Positions 1 through 10,592 of a stretch of DNA of 64,000 nt are shown here, in pieces. Origin of the DNA: Haberlea rhodopensis (Eukaryota > Streptophyta > Magnoliopsida > Lamiales > Gesneriaceae); NCBI GenBank assembly GCA_907163345.1, contig CAJQUN010000057.1, positions 744,001 to 808,000 on the forward strand, read 5' to 3'. The first letter of the stretch is position 1. Each line of letters opens with the position of its first letter. The translations under genes were made by a program, and so were the position numbers. Below the pieces are notes generated by a model that was not told where the DNA came from, ran no database searches, and worked only from the letters and a program-made list of their open reading frames with translations.

Positions 1-3000
1 CCTATCCACGATCACCCAGATCGCATCAAATCCAGAGGCCGACCTTGGCAAGTGGGTCACGAAGTCCATAGATATATGCTCCCACTTCCACTTAGGTACC
101 TCCAAGCTCTTCAGCTCGCCACCAGGCCTCTGCCTTTCTGCCTTTACTTGTTGGCAGATCAAACATCTCTTAACGAAGCTGATCACATCACGCTTCATGC
201 GTCTCCACCAGAATTGACCACTTAGGTCCTTATACATCTTTCTTCCACCGGGGTGGATACTGAACCGGCTACTATGAGCCCGTTCTAAAATTCCTTTACG
301 CAATCCTGGCGCATCTGGGACCACCCATCGGTTGCCCAATCTTAAAGAGTCATCTTCAGCCACACTAAACTTTGTTGGCTGGCCTCGAAGTGCTATTGAT
401 GACCATCTCTGCACTTCATCATCCGACCTCTGGGCTTTCCTGATTGCCTCAAATACGTCTGGCTCGGCTAATAAGGTCGACACCTCGCACCGGCGACGTG
501 TCTACATCGAAATCATAGCCCAGATGGCAATAAGAAATCATCAAAGCTGATAAACACATAACATCCTCAGCGGTGCTCTTCACCTTCCGACTTAAGGCGT
601 CTGCTATCAAATTTGCCTTACCAGGATGGTACTCAATTTCACAGTCATAATCCTTGAGTAAATCCATCCACCTCCTTTGCCTCATATTCAACTCTGCCTG
701 AGTGAACAAGAACTTCAGGCTCTTATGGTCCGTAAAAATGGTAAACGTAGTACCATAAAGATAATGACGCCAAATCTTCAAGGCGAAAATGATAGCTGCC
801 AGTTCCAGATCATGGACTGGGTACCTGGTCTCATGAGGCTTCAACTGTCTCGAAGCATAGGCTACCACTTGTCTGTCTTGCATCAATACGCAGCCCAAAC
901 CCTGCAGTGACGCATCCGTGTACAAGGCAAACCTCTTATCCTCAGACGGAATCACCAATACAGGCGCTGTCGTCAAACGACGCTTCAATTCTTGGAAGCT
1001 TTCCTCACAAGCTTCGGACCAAAAGAATGGGACTCCTTTCTGAGTCAGCTGTGTCAATGGCTTAGCGATCTTGGAAAACCCCTCGACAAAACGTCGGTAA
1101 TAACCTGCTAAGCCCAGAAAACTCCGTATCTCGGGTACAGAAGTGGGTGCTGCCCACTCCATCACAGCTTCAATCTTCCTCGGATCCACAGATATCCCTT
1201 GGCTAGATATGACATGGCCTAGGAACACCACGCTGTCTAACCAGAATTCGCACTTGCTAAGCTTAGCATACAACTGATGATCCCTAAGGGTCTGAAGTAC
1301 TGTCCTCAAGTGCCGTACATGATCTTCTTCAGTCCTAGAGTAGATGAGTATGTCGTCAATGAAAACTATGACGAATTGGTCCAAATATGGCTGGAATACC
1401 TTGTTCATCAAACTCATGAAAACAGCCGGGGGCATTTGTCACCCCCAAAAGGCATGACTAGGAATTCATAATGCCCATACCTAGTCCTGAAGGCTGTCTT
1501 CTGGACATCCTCTCCTCTTACTCGAATCTGATGGTACCCCGACCTCAGATCGATCTTACTGTAGAGCCTCGTACCCTGCAACTGATCAAACAAATCATCG
1601 ATCCTCGGGAGTGGGTACTTATTCTTCACCGTAGCTTTGTTCAGTTGTCTGTAATCGATGCACAAACGCATCGAACCATCTTTCTTCTTCACAAATAAAA
1701 CTGGTGCTCCCCAGGGCGATACGCTAGGGCGTATATAGCCCTTATCAAGGAGCTCCTGCAACTGAATCTTTAGTTCCCTTAACTCCGCTGGTGCCATCCT
1801 ATAAGGGGCACGAGAAATGGCAGACGTCCCTGGTAATAACTCAATCCCAAACTCGACCTCTCTCGTCGGTGGGAATCCGGGAATCTCCTCCGGAAAGACA
1901 TCAGGGAACTCCGCCACTACGGGCACATCCTCAACTTTCACTTCTCCTTTCTTTTCCGTGACATCGACGGCATAAATGAGATATCCTGAATGACCTCGTT
2001 CCAACAACTGCGCCATCTTGACAGCAGATATCAACGGAATCTTAGAGCGAGAACCATCCCCATAGAACGTCCATGGAACTCCCATATCGGATTTAAACCG
2101 TACAGTTCTCTGCCTGCAGTTCACAACTGCCTGATACCTGTTCAGAACATCAATGCCCAGAATGCAATCAAAATCTGACATTCCCAGAACAATCAAGTCT
2201 GACCTTAGTTCCTTATCCTCAAAATAAATGAGGCCATTGTAGACGATCCGATCAGTAATCATACTTCTTCCAGCGGGGGTCGAGACTATAAGAGGCGTGG
2301 GCGACGGAGAAGTGCATACGTGGTGCCTTTCCACAAAACTTGTCGACACAAAAGAGTGTGACGCACCTGTGTCGATCAATATAAAAGCAGGGTGCGTAAA
2401 TAAAGACACGTACCCGCTATAACCTCCTCCGGAGCCGCTGAAGCCTGCTCCCTTGTCAGTGCATAGACCTGTCCTTGAGGTGGCCCCATGGGCTGACCTC
2501 CATGCTGACGCGGCACAAATGGTGGTCGGTGTTGCGCTGTCCTATCTGCAGGCCTCCCCGCAGAACCCTGTTGGCTCCCCCTGTTGGGACACTGTCTAGC
2601 AAAGTGGCCCTTGTCGCCACAAACATAGCACCCTATACAGTCTTTCGCCAGATGTGGTTGCCCACAAAGAGTGCATTGGATCCTTCCGGATCTGTCTCCC
2701 TGAGACTGCCCCCTTCCAGATGGGGCATCACCTCTTCGGTTTCCTTTCCACCTATTGTCGGACTTCTTACCACTAAACCTTGACGCTGAGGAGTTCCCCC
2801 TTGACTTGAACTGATCATTCCTCGGCTTCAAATTATCCGGAGTGGATTTCTGAGAGGGTGCCGACGGTGGTACAACATCAGGGTATGCACCCACTCCTAG
2901 TTCGGCTAGCTCAGCCCTTGAGAGTGCATCATCAAAACAAGTAGGGCCATAAGTGATCACCCTATCGTATAGCTCCGGCCTCAATCCTTTCATGAAATTC

Positions 3001-3531
3001 CTCATCTTTGCTTGTGTGCTCGTAGCAATGTGAGGCACATATCTGAGCAAGGAGCAGAACTGAAGAGCATAATCTGATACTGACATATTACCTTGCTTGA
3101 GGTGAGTGAATTCATCTTCCTTAGCCTGTCGTGCTGCAGCCGAGAAATAACGGTTCAGGAAGCGAGTTCGAAACATTTTCCAGTTCACTTCATGACCTTG
3201 AGCCTCTTGCTCCACCACAGTGGTCTTCCACCACATTAGCGCCTTCTTGGCCAACTGGAACTCTGCTAACCGTATCCATGCTGTCTTCGCACATGGGGCT
3301 GCCACAAAGATCTGCTCTATTCTTTCCAACCATTCCTCAGCTCGTTCCCCAGTTTCAGTTCCTTCAAAGGTTGGGGGTCGGTAAGCAAGAAACTGAGTTA
3401 AGCTTAGCTCCCCTGGCAATAACCGCTGTTCGGCCGGTTCATCATCAAAAGCTGGCGGGGGGTAGGGGATTCGTACGCCCCGCACTTGCATTGACGCTCA
3501 CTGCGTCACCTACCTCCACATTTGCTGCCAT
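1..3531 (-). pseudogene. gag-pol of chromovirus 1, frameshifted and truncated
   Basis: The gag start is placed at 3531 because it aligns with the start in chromovirus 2 and follows a splice-acceptor-like TTTGCAG. Frames must change four times: one extra C in a C run near 3460 just after the start, a lost T near 2405, an extra G near 1435 and an extra G near 487. Visible landmarks in order are the gag core with its conserved tryptophan pair, two CCHC-type knuckles near 2600-2680, the protease motif DTGASHSF near 2370, the RT motif FIDDILIY near 1350, an RNase H LYTDAS motif near 925 and an integrase HHCC zinc finger near 120-270. The first catalytic Asp of the integrase core (MDFVTHLP) lies near 45-70. 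The remaining integrase and chromodomain-like tail fall outside the window. Not able to encode an intact polyprotein. Confidence 0.93.
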
Positions 3532-3720
3532 ACTGCAAACACAAGGATTAACAACAAGATCCAAAAGCAGTTCGTATAATACTTCGTTAGATAAACAAAA
3601 CATGTTAGCATAACATCATATACTTCATATGCAACTTATGCACAAAACATGTCGAAAGTAAGCACCTAGCTAACTTATTGCTAAGGCTACCCTTCACTCA
3701 TCCCGGGTTATCTAACCACT

Positions 3721-3732
3721 GCTCTGATACCA
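3721..3732 (-). other. Primer-binding site, initiator tRNA-Met type
   Basis: The minus strand reads TGGTATCAGAGC four bases after the 3' end of the LTR. This is the usual primer site of plant chromoviruses and of many copia elements. Confidence 0.9.
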
Positions 3733-4162
3733 CTAATGTAGGGTCTTCCTACCTTAACTTCATATAGTACACATAAATGGGATAGGACATGCATTTATAA
3801 CCTCTTAAGGGTTCCGGTTGTAGTTTGAGCTAGGGAGATTACAGGCCAAAAATAAAGTTTTCAAAGCTATTTAATTACATTCCCAACAAAGAATGTTAAA
3901 GCTATAGATTTACACTACTCCTAGAGTAGAGACTATCAAAAATCCTGCATCCTATGTTCATCATGCTCCCTTTAGCTCACTTCCTCAACCCGACCCTAGG
4001 CCCTTGGTCCAAAAGTGTACCTACAGGGATAACACATCATGAGCATTCATAAATTTACTTAACATTATATAAAAGCATACATATGCATAACATCTTAGTT
4101 AAGTAAAAGTCGTTGGTCGTCCTCCGATCTCCTTAGTTATCCCTGACTCTTATTCATATATT

Positions 4163-4474
4163 GGGGCGTCTTACCCCATTGTATGGCATCTTACCATATC
4201 ATAATCATTGCGTGGCATCTTACCACGTGGGCATCGTACCCAATCATATGGCGTCTTACCATATTATAAACATTGCTTGGCATCTTACCATGTGGGCATC
4301 TTACCCAATCATATGGCGTCTTACCATATCATAAACATTGCGTGGCATCTTACCACGAATAACCTCGCATGGCCTCTTACCATGTGGGGCATCTTACCCC
4401 GTGGCATCTTACCACAAATAACATCGCATGGCCTCTTACCATGTGGGGCGTCTTACCCCGTGGCATCTTACCAC
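4163..4474 (-). repeat. Array of about 15 small hairpins with a constant TAAGATG loop
   Basis: On the minus strand each unit reads as a stem arm, TAAGATG (or TAAGACG, TAAGAGG), then the complementary arm. Arms differ between units but remain paired: GGGG/CCCC, ATATGG/CCATAT, CGTGG/CCACG and CATGG/CCATG are all seen. Chromovirus 2 carries a shorter version with 8 units. Confidence 0.85.
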
Positions 4475-4486
4475 ATATAACATCGC

Positions 4487-4612
4487 ATAAGCATCATCAT
4501 CATAACATCATCATAAGCATCATCGTTATAAATATCATCATAGATATCATCATCATAACATCATCTTAAACGTCATCATCGTAAACATCATCTTAAATAT
4601 CATCATAATATG
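4487..4612 (-). repeat. GAT-rich trinucleotide microsatellite
   Basis: Imperfect ATG/GAT repeats on the minus strand, next to the hairpin array. The same arrangement is present in both LTRs of chromovirus 2. Confidence 0.85.
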
Positions 4613-4636
4613 TAAGGGCATGGTTTACCGTCCGAT

Positions 4637-4660
4637 GCTCGTACGTCTCTTACGTACCTT
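4637..4660 (-). promoter_or_regulatory. Splice-donor hairpin
   Basis: The minus strand reads AAGGTACGT, a five-base loop, then ACGTACGAGC. GTACGT and ACGTAC are exact reverse complements, so the donor match can fold into a six-base-pair stem. Confidence 0.65.
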
Positions 4661-4816
4661 AATTCCCAAAAGTGGAGAATTTGGAGAGCTTTATCTCCTG
4701 GATGTTGTGGGCACCTGGGATGGTTCTACACAACCATACAAATTGATATTAGAAGCTAGACATAGTCCAATATCCAAAAATCCCACAAAAAAATCAAAAA
4801 TCCACTTTTCTTCAGC

Positions 4817-5028
4817 TCGCGATCGATCGCCACCCAGGCGCGATCGATCGCGAGATCGCACTGGACGAGGGGCCAAAATCTTCTTCTTGGCGATCGATCG
4901 CCACCTTTGGCGCGATCGATCGCCAGGCCCGCCGATCGATCGCCCAAAAGTGGCGATCGATCGCCAAATGCTTCTGGCTGGTACTGGACGCTCGCGATCG
5001 ATCGCCAAGAACGGGCGATCGATCGCCG
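4817..5028 (-). repeat. CGATCGATCG palindrome cluster, 8 units
   Basis: Eight copies of CGATCGATCG, mostly extended to GCGATCGATCGC or longer perfect palindromes, separated by about 10-30 bases of unrelated sequence. Lies about 155 nt upstream of the splice-donor hairpin. Short apparent ORFs across it are by-products of the repeat. Confidence 0.95.
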
Positions 5029-5495
5029 AGTGCTGTACATCGAATTTTCGCCATTAATGCTCATTTTTCAAGCTCCTTCACATACCACCCCAAAACCAAA
5101 CTTCCATAAAACATCAATAACATCATAACCCACCAAAACCAACATAAAACACTTCAAAAATCATACCCCAACCATACACAACACATACCCAAACAAACCC
5201 ACATAAATCATCAAAAACTTAACCCATTTCAACACCAAACATCATAAAACTTATAGGAATGGTTCCATACCTCTTGTAGGCTCCAAATCCTAGCAAAGAT
5301 CACACAACCAAAGTTTTTGTGGGACTTTCCTTCTTCCTTTTTGGTGGATTTCGAAAATGGGGTAGGGTTTGGGGTTGGGAAGTGATTTGGGGATTTTTAA
5401 AAGGTGAGAGTAAAGTGGGGGGTTTAAAGTGATGGGTATGGGATTAAAAGGGGTTGTAATGACTTAATAAAAAGTATACCCCAAACTTAACATGA

Positions 5496-5507
5496 TGTAT
5501 AAAATAC
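5496..5507 (-). promoter_or_regulatory. TATA-like box of chromovirus 1 LTR
   Basis: The minus strand reads TATTTTATACAT about 200 bases inside the LTR, followed by a pyrimidine-rich leader. The equivalent sequence is at 8713 and 15301 in chromovirus 2. Confidence 0.5.
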
Positions 5508-5707
5508 CCAACTTGGTATTTTTTAAAAGCACTTTACAACAATGCTCTATACTTCATTTAAAATCATATCTTCCTCATAATTGATAATTTAACACAATTA
5601 ATCATGTTAACATCTTAATACCCAACACATAAATCTATCAATACATGATACATCATATAAACATAATTAATGTCCAAGTTACCATTAATTAATTTCGGGG
5701 CATCACA

Positions 5708-8577
5708 GGTATTAGATACTGGATGTGGTTCTCACATTTGTGTTAATGTGCAGGATCTCAAAATGAGTAGGTTGTTGGCGAAAGGCGAGGTTGATCTCTG
5801 AGTTGGAAATGGAGCAAGAGTTGCTGCATTAGCAATAGGAGATTATTCATTATCTTTGCCTTCGGGCTTAATTTTAGATTTAAAAGATTGTTATTTTGTG
5901 CCGTCGATTACTAAAAACATTATTTCTATTTCTTGTTTGGACAAGTGTGGATTTTCATTTATTATAAAGGACAATTGTTGCTCCATTTATTTAAATGATA
6001 TGCTTTATGCTAATGCACAAATGATTAATGGTCTTTATATATTAAATCTTGATATGCCTGTCTATAACATAAATACTAAAAGGATTAAGAATAATGATTC
6101 TAATCCAACTTATCTCTGGCATTGTCGCTTGGGCCATATAAACGAGATTCGCATATCAAAACTTCATAAGGATGGAGTATTGGATTCATTTGATTTTGAA
6201 TCATATGAAACATGTGAATCTTGTTTAATGGGCAAGATGACTAAAGCTCATTTCAAGGGACATGTTGAAAGGACAAATGAATTATTGAGTCTCATACATA
6301 GTGATGTATGTGGGCCAATTAGCACACATGCTAGAGGTGGTTTTCAATACTTCGTTACATTTACTGATGACTTCAGTAGATATGGGTATGTGTATCTTAT
6401 GAAACATAAACATGAAACGTTCAAAGATTTCAAGAATGAAGTACAAAACCAACTTGGTAAAAGTATCAAAATCCTCCGATCAGATCGAGGAGGTGAATAC
6501 CTAAGCCAAGAGTATCATGACTATATAAAGGAGTGTGGGGTAGTCCCCCAACTCACTCCTCCGTATACTCCATAATGGAATGGTGTATCCGAAAGGAGGA
6601 ATCGAACCTTGTTGGACATGGTTCGATCAATGATGAGTCATGCAGATCTTCCGATATCCTTTTGGGGACATGCTTTAGAAACAACAATATTCATACTGAA
6701 CCGTGTTCCATCTAAATTAGTGGAAAAGACACCATATGAGATATGGACTGGGAAACGTCCTAGTATGTCTTTTATGAAGATTTGGGGATGTGAGGCTTTC
6801 GTGAGACGTCACGCCTCTAACAAACTTGGACCCAAATCTGATAAGTGTTTATTTGTGGGGTATCCTAAGGAAATGAAAGGATACTATTTCTATTATCCCA
6901 CCGAAAACAAAGTTGTTGTTGCTCGGACTGGTGTCTTTCTTGAAAGAGAATTTATTTCTAGAAAAACCAGTGGGAGACATATAGAACTTAGTGAAGTTCA
7001 ACCACAAGAAAACACTGAACATGATATTGAGATGGAAACAGAGCAGTCACCACAAGTTGTTGTGGATGAAGTGCCTGCTCAAGAGACACAAGCCCACCGT
7101 AGGTCTGTAAGAGAACACCGGGAGCCACAGAGATATGGATTTCTTGTGACTCAACAAGGTGACTTACTATTGATGAGGATGAGCCATCATCTTATCAAGA
7201 AGCTATAATGGGCACTGATTCTGAGAAATGGCAAGAGGCCATGAAATCTGAGATGGAATCCATGTATGCAAACCAAGTATGGACTTTGGTTGACCCACCT
7301 GAAGGGGTGAGACCCATAGGGTGCAAATGGATTTTCAAGAAGAAGACCGACATGCATGATTATGAAATATGGCAGATGGATGTCAAAACAGCTCTCCTTA
7401 ATGGAAATCAGCTTGAGGATGTGTACATGACACAGCCCGAGGGTTTTGTCGATCCAAAGGATGCTGGAAAGATATGCAAGCTACAACGATCCATTTATGG
7501 ATTGAAGCAAGCTTATCGGAGTTGGAATCTTCGTTTTGATGATGCAGTCAAAGAGTTTGGTTTCATAAAAAACGTAGATGAACCTTGTGTCTACAAGAAG
7601 GTCAGTGGGAGCATAATTATCTTCCTAATATTGTATGTAGATGACATACTTCTAATTGGGAATGATATCCCTGCTTACAATCTGTAAAGATTTGGCTAGG
7701 GAGTTGCTTTTCTATGAAAGACTTGGGTGAAGCAACCTATGTATTAGGAATCAAGATCTATAGAGATAGATCGAGAAGATTACTTGGCCTAAGTCAAAGT
7801 GCATACATAGACAAAGTGCTAAAACAGTTTAGCAAGCAAGAATCAAAGAAATGATTCGTGCCTATGACACATGGAATATATCTCTCGAAGGATCAGTGTC
7901 CTTCAACACCAGATGAGAGACAACGCATGAGTAAGATTCCATATGCGTCAGCTATTGGATCTATCATGTATGCCATGATATGTACTCGTCCCGATGTCTC
8001 GTATGCTTTGAGCATGACGAGCAGATATCAAGTTGATCCAGGTGAATGTCACTGGATTGCAGTCAAGAATATCCTGAAGTACTTGAGAAGAACTAAGGAT
8101 ACATTCTTGATTTATGGAGGTGAGGAAGAGCTCAATGTAATAGGTTACACTGATGCAAGTTTCCAAACCGACAAAGATGATTTTCGATCGCAATCAGGAT
8201 ATGTGTTTTGCCTAAATGGAGGTGCTGTAAGCTGGAAGAGTTCAAAGCAAGAGACAGTAGCCGATTCTACAACTGAAGCTGAGTATATTGCTGCCTCAGA
8301 TGCAGCAAAGGAAGCTGTTTGGATCAAGAAGTTAATTTCTGAACTTGGGGTGATGCCTAGCATACTAGATCCGATAGAACTCTATTGTGACAACAATGGA
8401 GCCATCGCATTGGCTAAGGAACCTAGATCTCACCAAAGATCCAAGCGCATACTTCGGCGCTTTCATTTCATTCGAGAAATCGTTGAAAGAGGAGATGTTA
8501 AAATATGCAAAGTACCAACATATGATAATGTATCTGAACCATTGACGAAGCCACTATCACAGCAGAAGCATGATCGT
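5708..8577 (+). pseudogene. Copia polyprotein remnant (protease, integrase, RT, RNase H)
   Basis: Starts inside protease (motif DTGCGSH). Integrase follows, with an HCRLGH zinc-finger start, CESC pair, and catalytic region HSDVCGP, RSDRGGEY and a glutamate in SERRNR. RT contains LYVDDILL near 7633. RNase H has a YTDASF motif near 8145. Damage: stop TGA at 5799, stop TAA at 6573, a frame change near 7160-7200, loss of about 55 codons from the RT N-terminal part near 7350 (KKKTDMHD runs straight into YEIWQMD), a frame change near 7685 and a TGA near 7852. The reading frame is cut at 8577 by chromovirus 2; the last codons resume at 16966. Inactive. Confidence 0.93.
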
Positions 8578-8711
8578 TGTGATGTCCCCGAAATGATTAA
8601 TTGCATTTAAGGCACTAATTATGTTGCGTGTTCAATTATGATGATAATTGAATTAGGAATGAGGATTTATTTAGCATTGTGGTGTAATGCTTTTAATATG
8701 AAATGTTGGGG

Positions 8712-8723
8712 GTATTTTATACA
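8712..8723 (+). promoter_or_regulatory. TATA-like box of chromovirus 2 5' LTR
   Basis: TATTTTATACAT, followed by a long C/T-rich stretch typical of LTR leaders. Transcription probably starts about 30 bases downstream; the exact start is not visible. Confidence 0.45.
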
Positions 8724-9183
8724 TCATGCTAAGTGTTGGGGTTCAAGTTAATTTTAAAAGGGTTTTAAACCTTTACCCCACCCCCTTTTACCTCATTTAT
8801 CTTTTTCACTCCAAAATCCCCAAATCATCTCCCAAACCCTCTTTTCCTCCCAAACTCGTTTTTGGCTTCAAGGTGGACAAGAAGTCCTTGTAAAAGCTTC
8901 ACTTTTGTGATTCTTGGTAAGATTTAAGACCTATGATGTATGTATATCATTCCTTGTTGTTGTTGAAGTGTAAGATTTGAGTTTGGGGTGGTATTGTAAA
9001 GTTTTGAAATGGGTTTGTTTGGGTTGGTGTGATTTTAGGAAGGATGTTGGATTTTTGAGTGGTTTAAGGATGTTTAATGAAGGTTTTGAATGTTTTTATG
9101 TTGTTGAGTTGTTGGAGTAAAAGTTATTGAGGTTGGTGAAGTTTTTAAGGTGTAAAAATGGTGAAATCTCGAAGTGCAGGGGC

Positions 9184-9394
9184 TGGCGATCGATCGCTCG
9201 TTTTTGGCGATCGATCGCGAGCCAACAGTAGGCTCCAGAAGCCTTTGGCGATCGATCGCCACTTTTGGACGATCGATCGGTGAAGATGGCGATCGATCGC
9301 GCCATGTATGGCGATCGATCGCCGAAGATCAAAATTTTCACCCCCGTCCAGTGTGATCTCGCGATCGATCGCGCCTGGGCAGCGATCGATCGCG
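9184..9394 (+). repeat. CGATCGATCG palindrome cluster, 8 units (5' LTR)
   Basis: Eight intact CGATCGATCG copies, most within GCGATCGATCGC. The 3' LTR copy of the same cluster has one unit fewer and two decayed units. Confidence 0.96.
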
Positions 9395-9550
9395 AGATGT
9401 AAAAATGGGTATTTTTGATTATTTTGTGGGATTTTGGATATTGGACTATATTTAGCTTCTAATATCGATTTGTTTGGTTACGTAGAACCATCCCAGGTAC
9501 CCACAACTTCAAGGAGATAAAGTTCTGCAATTTCTCATTCTTTTGGAATT

Positions 9551-9574
9551 AAGGTACGTAAGAAACGTACGAGC
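9551..9574 (+). promoter_or_regulatory. Splice-donor hairpin, 5' LTR of chromovirus 2
   Basis: AAG/GTACGT followed by AAGAA and ACGTACGAGC. The donor consensus forms one arm of a six-base-pair inverted repeat. Predicted exon end 9553. Confidence 0.65.
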
Positions 9575-9602
9575 ATCGGACGGTAAACCATACTCCTACA
9601 TT

Positions 9603-9765
9603 TAATGATGATGTTTATGATGATGATGATTATGATGATGATGTTTACGATGATGATGTTTATAATGATGATGTTTATGATGATGATTACGATGATGATG
9701 TTTATGATGATGATTATGATGATGTTTATGATGATGTTTATGATAATGATGATGATTATGATATG
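9603..9765 (+). repeat. GAT-rich microsatellite (5' LTR)
   Basis: Imperfect ATG/GAT repeats. The length differs from the 3' LTR copy around 16169-16345, as expected of replication slippage. Confidence 0.9.
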
Positions 9766-9785
9766 ATGACCATACGATATTTAAG

Positions 9786-9957
9786 AAGGGTAAGATGCCC
9801 ATATGGTAAGATGCCATACAATATTTACGAAAGGGGTAAGATGCCCATATGGTAAGATGCCATACGATGTTAAGAAGGGGTAAGATGCCCACGTGGTAAG
9901 ATGCCACGAGATGTTTGTAATATGGTAAGATGCCATATTATAGGGTAAGATGCCCAT
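9786..9957 (+). repeat. Hairpin array with TAAGATG loops, 8 units
   Basis: Units such as GGGTAAGATGCCC, ATGGTAAGATGCCAT and GTGGTAAGATGCCAC alternate. The stem arms vary as complementary pairs and the loop stays constant. The 3' LTR repeats the array around 16367-16536. Confidence 0.88.
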
Positions 9958-10390
9958 ATGCATGAATGTGAATCAGGGTCAACAGAAAGAAGTTAACGAA
10001 TAACCAACAAGTTTACTTAACCAAGATTTCGTACATTTACTGTTATATCTCTTTTATGATGTTAAGTAAATATGTATGTTCTCACGATGTGTTGTCCCTG
10101 TAGGTACACTTTTGAACCAGGGCTAAGGGTTGGGTTGAGACTGTGAGCTAAAGGAGCATGAAAGAAGATAGGATACAGGATTTTGGATAGTCTATACTCT
10201 AGGAGTAGTCTAATTCTATCGCTACTATATTCTTTTTGAGAATGTAATTAAATAGTTTTTGAAATTTTATTCTTGACCTGTAATCTTATTAGCTCAAAGC
10301 TACAACCGGAACCCTTAGAATATCATTAATGCATGTTCTATTCATAATACGTTATTAATACGATGTTAAGGTAGGAAGACCCTACATTAT

Positions 10391-10402
10391 TGGTATCAGA
10401 GC
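10391..10402 (+). other. Primer-binding site, initiator tRNA-Met type
   Basis: TGGTATCAGAGC four bases after the 5' LTR. Confidence 0.92.
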
Positions 10403-10592
10403 AGTGGTTAGAGAACCCGGGAATGAGTGAAGGGTAGCCTTAGCAATAAGTTGGCTAGGTGCTTACTTGTAAACATGTTGTGTGCATATGTTACATATGA
10501 AGTATATGACTATTATGCTAACATGTTATGACTTTCTAATGATGTGTATATGAACTGCTTTTGGGTCTTGTTGTTAACCCTTGTGTTGCAGT

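Larger units (their letters stand above)
3533..4657 (-). other. Predicted leader intron of chromovirus 1
   Basis: On the minus strand AAG/GTACGT occurs at 4657 inside the LTR, and TTTGCAG lies one base before the gag ATG at 3531. The two sites have the same relation in chromoviruses 2, 4 and 5. Removing this segment would join the LTR leader, including its palindrome cluster, almost directly to gag and would remove the primer-binding site. Inference from splice consensus and conservation; no transcript data. Confidence 0.5.
1..5707 (-). mobile_element. Chromovirus 1 (Ty3-gypsy, Tekay/Del type), cut by window start
   Basis: Minus-strand LTR retrotransposon. Reading leftwards from 5707 it has a 5' LTR, an initiator-Met primer site, gag, protease, reverse transcriptase, RNase H and the start of integrase; the rest lies outside the window. 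The boundary at 5707/5708 is sharp: the LTR ends in the canonical TG (minus strand) and a copia protease motif begins at once, so this element is inserted into the copia element. The matching right half of the copia polyprotein follows without loss of frame. Its LTR and coding region closely match chromovirus 2, which lies in the same copia host in the opposite orientation. Confidence 0.93.
3737..5707 (-). repeat. 5' LTR of chromovirus 1 (about 1.97 kb)
   Basis: Begins TGTGATGCCCCG and ends CCCTACA on the minus strand. It is followed by a primer site and matches the chromovirus 2 LTRs along its length. Internal order in the transcription direction: TATA-like box, palindrome cluster, splice-donor hairpin, GAT microsatellite, hairpin array, primer site. 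Confidence 0.9.
8578..10386 (+). repeat. 5' LTR of chromovirus 2
   Basis: Starts TGTGATGTCCCCG and ends CCCTACA, about 1.81 kb. Contains, in order, a TATA-like box, palindrome cluster, splice-donor hairpin, GAT microsatellite and hairpin array. Very similar to 15165-16965. Confidence 0.95.
9554..10591 (+). other. Predicted leader intron of chromovirus 2
   Basis: GTACGT at 9554 and TTGTGTTGCAG ending at 10591, with a TTGTTAAC branch-point-like stretch just upstream. The gag ATG is at 10593. Splicing removes the hairpin array and the primer-binding site. Predicted from consensus and from its repetition in other families. Confidence 0.5.

Noticed and set aside
4817..5028. GATC clusters as Dam-type methylation or replication-origin signals
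   Set aside because: Those are bacterial systems; the elements here are plant retrotransposons. The CpGs in the motif are the more relevant methylation sites.
4690..5064. Overlapping open frames on both strands rich in Asp-Arg-Ser and Ile-Ala/Ile-Asp repeats
   Set aside because: They are translations of the CGATCGATCG palindromes, which read open in several frames. Similar frames appear at every cluster (9096, 23811, 34216, 51711, 56720) without shared starts or conservation.
9184..9394. CRISPR-like array (short palindromic repeats with spacers)
   Set aside because: Repeats are only about 12 bases, spacers are short and uneven, there are no cas genes, and the sequence is clearly plant LTR DNA.
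9602..9907. His-rich open frame on the minus strand (repeated His-His-Lys)
   Set aside because: Product of the GAT/ATG microsatellite; no conservation or start context.
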